Shown: in pieces, positions 19,765 through 28,432 of the stretch
How positions within the stretch are numbered: the first letter of the stretch is position 1
How the letters are laid out: each line of letters opens with the position of its first letter
Assembly (NCBI GenBank): GCA_003402345.1
Contig: QFXH01000001.1
Span: forward strand, 124,001 to 188,000
Source: Candidatus Nitrotoga sp. MKT
GTDB lineage: Bacteria > Pseudomonadota > Gammaproteobacteria > Burkholderiales > Gallionellaceae
Direction: 5' to 3'
DNA length: 64,000 bases
Program-made: the position numbers and the translations under genes
The notes under the pieces: model-generated
What the model was told of the DNA's origin: nothing
The model's database searches: none
The model's input: only the letters and a program-made list of their open reading frames with translations

Positions 19765-20643
19765 TCAAATCAGACGTAGTTTGGCGATGACGGGGGCGGT
19801 ATCGGGGCGTACGTTGCGCCACAGAAAGAATGACTCGGCAGCTTGCTCAACCAGCATGCCGAGTCCATCCGCAAGCCGCGCTGCGCCTTGCTCTTTAGCA
19901 AAGAGCAGGAAAGGTGTTTCCTTACCGTACATCATGTCGTAGGCAAGCGCATCAGGCGCGAAAATCCCTCCATATTTCGCGTTTCCTTCAATTGAAACCG
20001 GTAAGTTATGGGAAGAAGGTGGGGGTGCGTTTTTGCCTCGCGGTAACGGCGGGAGTGAGTCTGCCAAGCTGCTGGAAGTCGCATTAATCACACAATCAAA
20101 TTGCGAACCTGCGAGTCCAATATAGCTGCTGCCCTGAATGGAGCCGTGCACGGCAAATACAGCCGCCAATTTGTGTGCCTTCTCTTCAGTGCGATTTGCC
20201 ACTGTGATGGTTGCACCTGCATTGAGTAGTGGTAGCGTCACGCCATACGCCGCACCGCCTGCCCCCATTAACAATACGCGTTTGCCCTGCAATGTGAAAT
20301 CAAGGTTACGTTCGATGTCGGCAACTAACCCTGCACCGTCGGTGTTATCGCCAATTATCTCTGTGCCATTGAACTTTAGCGTGTTCACGGCCTGAGCCGC
20401 TTGTGCGCGGACGGTGAGTTGAGTGGTAAGCTGGAACGCTTCAAATTTGAACGGTACGGTCACGTTCATGCCACGTCCTCCCCCATCACGGAAAGCCAGC
20501 ACGGTGTCGCGGAAGCCATCCAGCGGCGCGAGGATGGCCTCATAGCTTAAATCCTGTCCGGTCTGGTATGCGAATTGGGTGTGAATTAGCGGGGATTTAC
20601 TGTGTGAAATGGGGTTGCCGATTACGGCGTAACGGTCAGTCAT
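19765..20643 (-). CDS. aroE: Shikimate dehydrogenase, with an unusual internal insertion
   Basis: AroE reduces 3-dehydroshikimate with NADPH in aromatic amino acid synthesis. The 292-residue product shows the N-terminal YAVIGNPISHSKSPLIH, catalytic lysine in NVTVPFKFEAF, the nucleotide fold LLMGAGGAAYGV and the NRTEEKA loop. After INATSSSLADSLPPLP the protein has about 23 extra residues rich in Pro, Asn and Ser before resuming at IFAPDALAYDMMYGKETPF, where relatives run straight on. The frame and all motifs are intact, so the enzyme may still work. Confidence 0.95.
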   Translation of the reverse strand: MTDRYAVIGNPISHSKSPLIHTQFAYQTGQDLSYEAILAPLDGFRDTVLAFRDGGGRGMNVTVPFKFEAFQLTTQLTVRAQAAQAVNTLKFNGTEIIGDNTDGAGLVADIERNLDFTLQGKRVLLMGAGGAAYGVTLPLLNAGATITVANRTEEKAHKLAAVFAVHGSIQGSSYIGLAGSQFDCVINATSSSLADSLPPLPRGKNAPPPSSHNLPVSIEGNAKYGGIFAPDALAYDMMYGKETPFLLFAKEQGAARLADGLGMLVEQAAESFFLWRNVRPDTAPVIAKLRLI

Positions 20644-20689
20644 AATACTGCAATTATAACGTTATTCAGTGCGCTTTATGAGTCCTCCT

Positions 20690-20751
20690 GTTGCTCCAAT
20701 TAGCAACATCCTGAACAGGATGCTGTTTTTGTTATTCATAACAACAGCATC
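20690..20751. repeat. Cluster of overlapping hairpins between exbD and aroE
   Basis: Three inverted repeats lie side by side in the 133-bp gap: GTTGCT/AGCAAC (20690-20707), CATCCTG/CAGGATG (20707-20722) and GATGCTG/CAGCATC with an inner TTGTTAT/ATAACAA stem (20719-20751). The second and third share bases and cannot both form. The place fits either the end of the tonB-exbB-exbD message or the leader of aroE. A T-run occurs only on the plus strand. Confidence 0.5.
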
Positions 20752-20776
20752 GCCAATTCAGTAAATCGATCTTTAG

Positions 20777-21190
20777 CTATTTAGTAATCGTTACAAAAGA
20801 CAGATTGGTTACTCCGGCATGTTGCGCAATTGCCATAAACTCCGCCACACGGCCATAAGGAACGGTTTTGTCTGCTTCAATTTTCATGAAAAATAGCGGG
20901 TCTGCCGCTCTTTGTTTCAAAATATCTGCTAGTTGTGTATCGCTCATCGAAACATTGTCCAGTTGGATATTTCCTTTCGCATCCACAATCAGATGTGCCG
21001 GGAGCAGTTTTGTCTGGTCGGCGGCGGCTGTAACCGCTTTAGTTTTAGGCACATTGACTTTAAGCGACTGTGGCGTAAGCAATGGCGCGGTAACAATAAA
21101 TACCACCAACAGTACCAGCATCACGTCTACTAATGGCGTTACATTAATTTCGCTCATCATTCCCTGTTGCGAAGAATTGCTCATTGCCAT
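20777..21190 (-). CDS. exbD: Biopolymer transport protein ExbD/TolR
   Basis: The 137-residue protein has the ExbD/TolR layout: a short cytoplasmic tail, one transmembrane helix with the essential aspartate in INVTPLVDVMLVLLVVFIV, and a periplasmic domain. It uses the proton motive force with ExbB to energise TonB. The chosen ATG is seven bases after the exbB stop; an upstream GTG would overlap exbB and lacks family support. Its place in a tonB-exbB-exbD operon favours ExbD over TolR. Confidence 0.93.
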   Translation of the reverse strand: MAMSNSSQQGMMSEINVTPLVDVMLVLLVVFIVTAPLLTPQSLKVNVPKTKAVTAAADQTKLLPAHLIVDAKGNIQLDNVSMSDTQLADILKQRAADPLFFMKIEADKTVPYGRVAEFMAIAQHAGVTNLSFVTITK

Positions 21191-21197
21191 GGTGATC

Positions 21198-21854
21198 TCA
21201 CAGTTTAAAGTTATGTTTGAGTGCAAGCCGCACAAAGTCGTGCGCAAAATTTTCCATCTCTGTTATCTGCACCCGCAAGCGGCGCAGAAAATAGTTGTAC
21301 GCCAGCACTGCAGGAAGCGCAGTGGCAATACCGATAGCAGTCGCAATCAACGCCTCACCTATCGGTCCGGCAACCACATCCAGGCTGGCCGAACCAGTTG
21401 TGCCTATTTCCTGCAAGGCGTGCATGATGCCCCACACCGTACCGAACAAACCGACAAACGGCGAAGTCGACCCTATGGTAGCCAGTTCGGCCAGGCCACG
21501 TTCGTTATAACGTTGCATATTTTCCACTTGCTGCCGCAACATTCGTTCCAGCACGTCCTGCGGTGCGCCTATATGTTTCAAATCTTGCTGCTCGGCACTT
21601 AAATTTTTTACTTCAGTAAAACCAGCTTGTGCCAGCCGCGCCAAGTCACCTGAATTTTGCTGTGCCACCTCGGCCGCAGCTTGCCAATCACGTGCCGCCC
21701 AAAAAATATCACTAAAGGCACGGTTAGATTTGTCACTCTTCAGCTGCCGCCTCAGCTTGAGCAATGCGATTGACCAAGTCGCTACAGACAAAAAAACAAG
21801 GAGGAGTAGCGTCGCACCGACGACAGGCGAACCAACGGAAAATAGATCGTTCAT
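21198..21854 (-). CDS. exbB: Biopolymer transport protein ExbB (MotA/TolQ/ExbB family)
   Basis: The 218-residue protein has three predicted transmembrane helices (about 12-32, 123-145 and 165-185) and the family signature GLFGTVWGIMHALQEIG followed by the VAGPIGEALIATAIGI helix. With ExbD it forms the proton channel that drives TonB at the inner membrane. The gene lies 26 bases downstream of tonB and seven bases upstream of exbD, in one operon. Confidence 0.95.
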   Translation of the reverse strand: MNDLFSVGSPVVGATLLLLVFLSVATWSIALLKLRRQLKSDKSNRAFSDIFWAARDWQAAAEVAQQNSGDLARLAQAGFTEVKNLSAEQQDLKHIGAPQDVLERMLRQQVENMQRYNERGLAELATIGSTSPFVGLFGTVWGIMHALQEIGTTGSASLDVVAGPIGEALIATAIGIATALPAVLAYNYFLRRLRVQITEMENFAHDFVRLALKHNFKL

Positions 21855-21880
21855 ATTTCATTATCTTTCTTGTTCATAAT

Positions 21881-23338
21881 CTAGTTATCTTTCAAAGTAA
21901 ATACGATTGGCACCCTATACCATTTACTAATCGCTACCCCGCCCTGACGGGCTGGAACGAATTGCCAAGTTTTCACAGTTTCTAACGCGTTGTCATCCAG
22001 CATGCGGTGGCCACTACTCTGGGCCACATTGATTTGGCCACAAGAACCATCCGCCAGTACTTCCACATTTAACAGCACCTTACCTTGCAGACCTATACGG
22101 CGTGCCGCCAAGGGATATGACGGACGTGCATTTTTCTGGTTGTACAGCGCCTTGAGAACTACATCTTCTTCGTCCTTGAGCCTGGCTGTTTCAACTGCGG
22201 CACGTGCTTTAGCTTCCGCTTCCATTTTTTCTTTGGCTAGCCTCGCTTCCCGTTCTACCTTACGGCGCGCTTCTTCTTGCTCCGCACGGACTCTCGCCGC
22301 TTCTTGTTCCGCCCTGCGGCGGGTCTCAGCTTCTGCGCGGGCTTGTGCCGCTTCGTGCTCCGCGCGCGCTCTCGCCGCTTCTTGTTCCGCCCTGCGGCGG
22401 GTCTCAGCTTCTGCGCGGGCTTGTGCCGCTTCATGCTCCGCGCGCGCTCTCGCCGCTTCTTGTTCCGCCCTGCGGCGGGTCTCAGCTTCTGCGCGGGCTT
22501 GTGCCGCTTCGTGCTCCGCGCGGGCTCTCGCCGCCTCTTGTTCCGCCCTGCGGCGGCTCTCAGCTTCTGCGCGGGCTTGTGCCGCTTCGTGCTCCGCACG
22601 GGCTCTCGCCGCTTCTTGTTCCGCCCTGCGGCGGGTCTCAGCTTCTGCGCGGGCTTGTGCCGCTTCATGCTCCGCGCGGGCTCTCGCCGCCTCTTGTTCC
22701 GCCCTGCGGCGGCTCTCAGCTTCTGCGCGGGCTTGTGCCGCTTCGTGCTCCGCGCGGGCTCTCGCCGCTTCTTGTTCTATTCGTACTTTCGCTTCCTGTT
22801 CTGCCTGGACTCTTTTCGCTTCTTCCATTGCCTTAAACCGGGCAATTTCAGTTTCAACTTTTGCCTTGATTTCCGCTTTTACCTTGGCTTGCGCAGCGGC
22901 TTGCTCTGCCTTTTCCCTTTCTATTTCCTGTTGTACTTTAAGCTGGGCAGCTTCTGCCTCCGCTCTTGCTTTAGCAAGTGCAGCTTCTTGTTCTAACTTG
23001 ATTTTCTCAACCTCTAGTGGCGTGGGTTCAGGATTTACCTTTGGTTTATCCGGCTCTTTAACAGGAATATCAACCGGCAGTGGTTCTGGCTCTGGCTCAA
23101 CCTTATGGGGCTGTGGCTTAACAGGCGCGGAAGGAACAGAAACAGGGACTTGGGATGCGGCAGGCTTATCCGCCATCGCAATGGTCACTCTCATTTCTTG
23201 AGCAGATTTGCGCTCGCCCTGTGAATGTGCCATTACGGGGTACAAAATAACCACGTGCAGTACCGCAACAATTGTAACGATAACCGCTCGCTCGCGTGAA
23301 GCCGCGGTGGCAGGATAAATATATGACCAAAAATCCAA
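21881..23338 (-). CDS. tonB: TonB-like energy transducer with a long repetitive helical linker
   Basis: The 485-residue protein has an N-terminal membrane anchor (VIVTIVAVLHVVILYPVMA, about 19-37), a Pro/Glu/Lys segment (EPEPLPVDIPVKEPDKPK) and a C-terminal TonB domain (RPSYPLAARRIGLQGKVLLN and TVKTWQFVPARQGG). Between them, the usual linker is enlarged by an Ala/Glu/Arg-rich helix that includes six near-identical 26-residue units. This helix resembles the TolA stalk, so the protein mixes TonB and TolA traits; the end domain and the exbB-exbD neighbours favour TonB. It should span the periplasm to energise outer-membrane receptors. Confidence 0.92.
   Translation of the reverse strand: MDFWSYIYPATAASRERAVIVTIVAVLHVVILYPVMAHSQGERKSAQEMRVTIAMADKPAASQVPVSVPSAPVKPQPHKVEPEPEPLPVDIPVKEPDKPKVNPEPTPLEVEKIKLEQEAALAKARAEAEAAQLKVQQEIEREKAEQAAAQAKVKAEIKAKVETEIARFKAMEEAKRVQAEQEAKVRIEQEAARARAEHEAAQARAEAESRRRAEQEAARARAEHEAAQARAEAETRRRAEQEAARARAEHEAAQARAEAESRRRAEQEAARARAEHEAAQARAEAETRRRAEQEAARARAEHEAAQARAEAETRRRAEQEAARARAEHEAAQARAEAETRRRAEQEAARVRAEQEEARRKVEREARLAKEKMEAEAKARAAVETARLKDEEDVVLKALYNQKNARPSYPLAARRIGLQGKVLLNVEVLADGSCGQINVAQSSGHRMLDDNALETVKTWQFVPARQGGVAISKWYRVPIVFTLKDN
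22301..22768 (-). repeat. Six tandem 78-bp repeats inside tonB
   Basis: Six copies of a 78-bp unit run head to tail, differing at only a few positions (for example, GGTCTC versus GGCTCTC, which swaps Thr and Ser). Each unit encodes 26 residues of the form RRRAEQEAARARAEH plus EAAQARAEAE(T/S). Because 78 is a multiple of three and the unit lacks stops, several other frames are also open across it. Confidence 0.95.
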
Positions 23339-23946
23339 CTTTATCTCCGTGGGTATAAGTTATGTGCACCCCACGCTACGGCATGCATGACTACAGTCAA
23401 AAATATCTGCACCCAGTTTTATTTATATTTTTTGTATCCACTTCTTTTTATTCGCCCTGGCTTAGCAAAATTCAATTTATCATTTGACAGTAAGGAAATA
23501 CCTGCACATTGAAAAATAATGTACAGCGGTTTTTATACCGAATATTGAAATTCAGTTTAAGAAAATAATTGAAGAAATAAATTTACGCATAACAAACATC
23601 TTGAATTTATTTTTAATAATGTTGTGTCGCTGCAAGTATTATCAAAAAATATAATTACAAATGATAGTGATTCGTAATTATATTTATATTACGGATAAAA
23701 TGCAATATTTCAGGAATCAATTTATGAGTTTTTTTACTATCAAAAAATTTGTCGCTCTCAAATAATTTTCTGGCCAGCTAAAATATTTATCATTATAATT
23801 AACTGATATGTAAGTAAATTTTTGTAAGTAACGAATACGTAGCGATAATGGGAAAGTGGCATCTCCGGTAACAGAAAATGCGAATCCTACAAACAAATCT
23901 AACGGGATCCTATGTCAGCATAGGATCAATCATGGCATTTGCAGGA
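23339..23946. other. AT-rich intergenic region upstream of tonB
   Basis: This 608-bp stretch has no gene. It holds the inverted repeat at 23651-23681 and a diverged partial copy (23801-23850) of the inverted-repeat element found at 54162-54302, sharing AACTGATATGTAAG and the following TTTTTGT segment. Confidence 0.5.
23651..23681. promoter_or_regulatory. Inverted repeat with Fur-box-like core upstream of tonB
   Basis: ATAATTAC (23651-23658) and its exact reverse complement GTAATTAT (23674-23681) flank AAATGATAGTGATTC. The centre resembles the AT-rich repeats of a Fur operator. It is about 310 bases upstream of the tonB start, so control of tonB is only a possibility. Confidence 0.3.
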
Positions 23947-24800
23947 TTATTTCTTTGAATCAATATCCATAGGTTTTGCCATCCATTCTCGACCTTTCAG
24001 CATGGCCCACCAATAGATTGGAGGAAGAAGCCGCTCTTTAAAAATCCATGCCTGTCTTGATGGTCTTTGCCCATCGATAAACCATTTTGGGAAGCTTGGC
24101 AACAAACGGCCACCATATCCAAATTCGGCTAACACAATTTAGCCGCGCTCAACTGTCAAGGGACATGAGCCATACCCATCATAAGCCGCCCTTTTACTGC
24201 CCTTATTCAAATAAAACATAATACTGGTAGCTGCAACGGGAGCCTGTTTTCTTGCAGCAGCAGCGGTTTTCGCATTGGGGCAATTTATAACATCACCCAA
24301 TTATAGATATTTGGATAAACTTTATGTTCAAGCGTATCTTGATTAACGTCCACCCATCCTCCCGCATCAGCCAATTTACTCGTCCTTATAAAATCAGGTG
24401 CCTGTTGAGGTGGAACCACATGAATCATGTCAAATTATGTTTCTGTTGTTGACATCTTGCCGTCATGGTCAGTCACGGTAAACCAAGCAATTTTTGATGA
24501 ACCATCAATTTTTGTTAGTTTGCTGTTCAAATGCAATTGAACTTTATAACGTTCGATATATTCCATTAAAGCAGGGACATATTCCTTGACGCCAAACAGC
24601 ACAGCTCCCGCATTATAAAAATCAATTTGAATATCCTTAAGATTTCCGTTTTTTAGCCAATGATCCGCAAATATATATAAAGCCTTTTGAGGTACACCTA
24701 CACACTTGATAGGCATGGGAGGCTGGGTAAAAATCGCACATCCCTTTTTAAATTTACGCACCAATTCCCATGTATTTAAGATAAACAGGTAGTTCTGATG
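23947..24800 (-). pseudogene. Sulfide:quinone oxidoreductase remnant
   Basis: Read right to left, this stretch encodes most of the second half of a sulfide:quinone reductase: TWELVRKFKKG, FTQPPMPIKCVGVPQKALYI, DFYNAGAVLFGVKEYVPALM, then an in-frame TAA at about 24430, then FDMIHVVPPQQAPDFIRTSK and ADAGGWVDVNQDTLEHKVYP. Next comes a frame change near 24300, [34 protein letters not shown], another in-frame TAA near 24140, and the C-terminus LAEFGYGGRLLPSFPKWFID. The N-terminal FAD-binding half is missing. At least two stops, one frameshift and a 5' deletion make it a dead gene. Confidence 0.88.
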
Positions 24801-24910
24801 CAACCATATCAATCAGCACAGCTTGCCTGGTTTTTTCACAACCTAAAAGGTAGGTAAAGGTACTGGTTACCGGATCAAAAAACTGTTTAAAGATCGTAAT
24901 CGTCCTTCAC
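24801..24910 (-). pseudogene. N-terminal scrap of a metallo-beta-lactamase-fold persulfide dioxygenase
   Basis: The minus strand encodes FKQFFDPVTSTFTYLLGCEK followed by TRQAVLID, the N-terminal signature of MBL-fold persulfide (sulfur) dioxygenases, before running into the sulfide:quinone reductase remnant. It seems that a deletion fused the start of this gene to the middle of its neighbour. The MBL zinc motif is not present. The call rests on about 30 residues. Confidence 0.55.
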
Positions 24911-24934
24911 TTATATGTAAGTCGTTCAGATAAA

Positions 24935-24996
24935 GTACCCCGCCACAAACGACGGGGTACTAACTGCGCTCCACAATCTGCTGGTTTTTAACCAGC
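24935..24996. repeat. Two hairpins downstream of hmp
   Basis: GTACCCCG (24935-24942) pairs with CGGGGTAC (24953-24960), and GCTGGTT (24980-24986) pairs with AACCAGC (24990-24996) across TTT. On the minus strand they follow the hmp stop by 100-160 bases, and the first is followed by TTTATCT, so together they may end hmp transcription. Confidence 0.4.
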
Positions 24997-25096
24997 TTTC
25001 ACCCTGAAGGATTCACTATCTTTTACAACACCATGCGATTTGGCAATATTCAGTTATTGATGATTCTGCTTTTGGGGAAGCTGTATGAAACCTCAT

Positions 25097-26350
25097 TTAC
25101 ACAGGGCACTTCACTTGAGTTAGCGGCTTTTTCAGTTCCTGACGTGGGCCGAAGAACTCAAAATGCACTTGCGTCGAAGGAATTCCCCAAGCGAGCAGTT
25201 CATGATAAATATTTACCATAAACTGTTGTGGCCCACAGAAATAATAATCTGCATCACGGTTAGGAACAAAGGATTCAATCAGTTTCGCGTCGATAAAACC
25301 TGTACTAGCGAAGCCTTCACGGACAACGCCTGCTTCTGCGGGATCACTGTAACGGTAACGAACTGTCAGATTAGAATGCTTTGCGGCCAGCGCATCGATT
25401 ACCTTTCTGAAAGCCTGGGTACTTTCATTCAGGCTGCCGTGGATGAATACAATCTGCCGATCTGGCATCGCATCAAGAGCACTCAACAGCATGCTTAAAA
25501 TCGGGGTAACACCCACACCTGCGGCCAGTAAAACCAATGGCCGCTCGTGTTTTTCAGTAACGTCCAAGAAAAACTCGCCGCATGGCGGGGCAATTTCCAG
25601 CGTTGAGCGCACATCAATATTACTGTGTAAAAAATTGGAAACATAACCGTCAGGCGTATTGGCTTTTTGCCCCACTTCACGCTTTACACTAATGCGAAAC
25701 CATTCCTGCCCTGGCTTATCCGAAAGACTGTAGTTCCGCATGGTGGTATGGCCGCATGGGCTAGGCACACGCACCGTGATATATTGGCCAGGCTTGAATT
25801 TAGGGAGCTGACTACCATCTGCCGGTGCCAGGTAAAAAGAGGTAATCACATCACTCTCCACCTCTTTTCCTATTACATGAAAAGACCTAAATCCTTCCCA
25901 TCCACCTGGCATGACGGTGTGATCATGATAAATCTGTTTTTCACGGCCAATCAGAATGTCAGCTAGGAAGCCATACGCTTCCGCCCATGCGTTGATCACA
26001 TCGTCCGTTGCGCCTGCGCCAAGAACTTCACGGATGGAAGCAAGTAAATTTGCCCCCACCACAGGGTAATGTTCAGGCTTAACCTGCAACGATGCGTGCT
26101 TTTGCGCGATGAGCTCCACCGCGCCACCAAGAACTTCAAGATTATCTATATTCGCGGCATAAGCGCAGATTGCGCCTGCCAACGCTTTTTGCTGAAGCCC
26201 CGCCGCCTGGTTTGCCGGATTGAACAATGGGGCGACTTCAGGATTATGCGAGAACATTCTTTTGTAAAAATGTCGCGTAAGTGTTTCGCCATGCTCTTCA
26301 AGGATTGGAGCCGTAGATTTAACAATAGCAATGGTTTGAGTGCTTAACAT
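25097..26350 (-). CDS. hmp: Flavohaemoprotein (nitric oxide dioxygenase) Hmp
   Basis: Hmp oxidises nitric oxide to nitrate with NAD(P)H and oxygen. The 417-residue product has an N-terminal globin domain (1-138; proximal His85 in AQKHASLQV, distal pocket Phe and Tyr in FYKRMF), an FAD domain with RNYSLSD, and an NAD-binding domain with LLAAGVGVTPILSMLLSAL and YYFCGPQQFM. The start has AAGGAGA at six bases. AT-rich sequence just upstream could hold an NsrR site, but none is clear. It is an intact gene amid pseudogenes, so it is likely under selection. Confidence 0.96.
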   Translation of the reverse strand: MLSTQTIAIVKSTAPILEEHGETLTRHFYKRMFSHNPEVAPLFNPANQAAGLQQKALAGAICAYAANIDNLEVLGGAVELIAQKHASLQVKPEHYPVVGANLLASIREVLGAGATDDVINAWAEAYGFLADILIGREKQIYHDHTVMPGGWEGFRSFHVIGKEVESDVITSFYLAPADGSQLPKFKPGQYITVRVPSPCGHTTMRNYSLSDKPGQEWFRISVKREVGQKANTPDGYVSNFLHSNIDVRSTLEIAPPCGEFFLDVTEKHERPLVLLAAGVGVTPILSMLLSALDAMPDRQIVFIHGSLNESTQAFRKVIDALAAKHSNLTVRYRYSDPAEAGVVREGFASTGFIDAKLIESFVPNRDADYYFCGPQQFMVNIYHELLAWGIPSTQVHFEFFGPRQELKKPLTQVKCPV

Positions 26351-26473
26351 TTAGTTCTCCTTTGATATATTTTTGATGGTCATTATTTATATCTTCATGC
26401 AGAACGGCTGGAATAATAGATCATGCATGATCCGTTCGGCTTGCTGTACTTCGTCTAGCTTAAAAATTATTTA

Positions 26474-26690
26474 CTAAAATTTCATAATTTTGGAAAAATA
26501 TATAGAGTTACCATTGACCGCAATAATATCGGCAGGTGCATCCGGTTGCAGCTTACCCAGCAACGGTATATTCAGATATCTGCCTACCTTGGATGTTGCC
26601 CTCCGCAAAACATCAATCGGTTGCATCTGTGCCATTTGCATCATGGGAATTGACTGATGCAAAGTTATCGCCGTTAATTTGTGGTTGCGG
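26474..26690 (-). pseudogene. C-terminal remnant of an amidohydrolase-family gene
   Basis: The frame encodes MMQMAQMQPIDVLRRATSKV followed by GRYLNIPLLGKLQPDAPADI and IAVNGN, the ending typical of imidazolonepropionase/prolidase-type amidohydrolases (TSxxAR...GxLxPGxxADIIAV). No metal-binding histidine or aspartate motif is present upstream and the piece is under 75 residues, so only a scrap of the gene remains. Confidence 0.6.
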
Positions 26691-26704
26691 GCTTTTGTAA
26701 ACTG

Positions 26705-26960
26705 TGATTGATTGCATACACCCCCATATTAAAGTGGCACACCATCAATAATAGGTCTTAATTTCACTTCTTGGACGGCTTGCACCCATTCCTCGAATAT
26801 AAACGCCACCCCTTTCATTTCCGCTAAAAGACCCAACAGGATTAACTGGAAAGCTTGTCATTAGCCGCTCCACAACAAAATAGTACGGTCGAGAATAACT
26901 TAATGTATTAACTGTGGGAATGTGACAAATTGTCGCGCGGCAATTTGTCACATCCCGATT
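26705..26960 (-). pseudogene. TonB-dependent receptor plug-domain remnant
   Basis: The minus strand encodes VERLMTSFPVNPVGSFSGNE followed by RGGVYIRGMGASRPRSEIK, the plug motif of TonB-dependent outer-membrane receptors. The frame then slips and continues as RPIIDGVPL before a stop. The rest of the receptor, including the barrel, is missing. It is a further dead gene near the tonB operon. Confidence 0.65.
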
Positions 26961-27191
26961 GACCAGCGCTTATCAGCTCCCGAAAATCGTATCAAATAAC
27001 TCAAAGCAGACTTTGGTTATAGGTAGCCCATACCACATTAAACAATGCTACAACTATAAAACCAGTATCTTTTCATTTATAATCAACAAGTTTTTATTAT
27101 TAAAGGATTAACTGTTGGGAAATTTTTTAAGTATGTGCCAACACTTTTATTATGCCGGGCTTGATCGTGGCCACAATCAGGGGCTGGATAC

Positions 27192-28268
27192 TTGAATTCC
27201 GATTTTTTAATTATCGGGGGTGGAGTGGCCGGATTGTCGACTGCACAGCGTTTATTGCAGCAGGGAGCATCAGTAACCATACTGGAGCGCGGTGCAATTG
27301 GCCAGGAAGCTTCATGGGCAGGCGGCGGGATTTTGTCACCACTGTGTCCCTGGAATTATCCCAACGAGGTTACACGCCTGACCACTCGTGGCGCAGGGCT
27401 GTTTTCGGCATGGACAGAAGAATTACATACGGTTACTGGCATCAATCCGGAATATGAACAAAGTGGGATGCTGGTTTTACCGCCATTTGATGCACAGACG
27501 GCAGTACATTGGTGTGCGGCGCACAATGCTTATTCAGTACATCAAGTCCATGCGGCAGACTATAGCCCGCACATACAGGGCGATGCACTCTATTTGCCAG
27601 AAGTCGCCCAGGTACGTAATCCCCGGTTATTGCGCGCCTTGCGTCAGCATGTGGAATCGCTTGGGGGGCGCATCATCGAGCAATGTACAGTAAGCGATAT
27701 TGTGGTTGAAAATGGGCAAGTACAGTCACTCACCACATCCCGCGGCAAGCTTAACGCACAGGGATATATCGTTACCGCCGGAGCGTGGAGCAAGGAAGTA
27801 TTAGGACAACATGCGCTACGATTAGACATTAAGCCGATGCGCGGACAGATGTTGTTGTTCAAGTTCGATGTATCGCCACTCCGCCATATTGTGTTGCAAG
27901 ACGATTTATATTTAATCCCGCGTCGCGATGGATACCTACTGGTTGGTAGCACGCTGGAGGACGTAGGTTTTGACCACCGCACCACCAGTGAAGTACGTGA
28001 CATGTTGTGGCAACGTGCCCAAAAAATATTGCCATCCCTGCGTGACATGCCGTTGGTACAACACTGGGCCGGACTGCGTCCCGCTTCACCACACAATATC
28101 CCCACCATCGGACGGCATCCACAGCTGGACAATCTTTACCTCAATAGCGGACATTTTCGTTATGGCGTGACCATGGCTCCGGCCAGCGCCGAAATTTTGC
28201 TAAATGAAATTACAGGGGCGCAACAATGCTTGGATGTCACACCTTATCAGGCTGGGTGGGGCAGCTAA
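27192..28268 (+). CDS. thiO: Glycine oxidase ThiO (FAD-dependent)
   Basis: The 358-residue product is a DAO-family flavoenzyme with the N-terminal dinucleotide fold DFLIIGGGVAGLSTAQRLLQ, the EASWAGGGILSPLCPW segment typical of ThiO, IKPMRGQMLLF in the middle and LNSGHFRYGVTMAPASAE at the C-terminus. ThiO oxidises glycine to the imine used for the thiazole ring of thiamine. The start is a TTG with GGGG eight bases upstream; no in-frame ATG lies near. No other thiamine gene is in the window, so a related amino-acid oxidase role cannot be excluded. Confidence 0.85.
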   Translation: MNSDFLIIGGGVAGLSTAQRLLQQGASVTILERGAIGQEASWAGGGILSPLCPWNYPNEVTRLTTRGAGLFSAWTEELHTVTGINPEYEQSGMLVLPPFDAQTAVHWCAAHNAYSVHQVHAADYSPHIQGDALYLPEVAQVRNPRLLRALRQHVESLGGRIIEQCTVSDIVVENGQVQSLTTSRGKLNAQGYIVTAGAWSKEVLGQHALRLDIKPMRGQMLLFKFDVSPLRHIVLQDDLYLIPRRDGYLLVGSTLEDVGFDHRTTSEVRDMLWQRAQKILPSLRDMPLVQHWAGLRPASPHNIPTIGRHPQLDNLYLNSGHFRYGVTMAPASAEILLNEITGAQQCLDVTPYQAGWGS

Positions 28269-28432
28269 AAATAGTTTCATGCTTGCCTCGTGAAAGCGTA
28301 AAACAGCACCCCAAAGATGGCCACGAAATATATTTCATGCGGCATTACTTGCACTCACACTTTCAGACATACCTATAGCTTAAGCAAAGTTTGCTACACT
28401 ACATACCTCATGTACAAGTATGGAGATGCGCG

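Noticed and set aside
21990-23201. A 403-residue open frame on the plus strand opposite tonB, and two more of 137-239 residues
   Set aside because: They exist because the 78-bp repeat has no stops in those frames. They are Ser/Ala- or Arg-rich shadows of a well supported tonB.
27644-28132. Antisense frame of 162 residues in thiO
   Set aside because: Shadow of an intact flavoenzyme gene; low-complexity product without known motifs.
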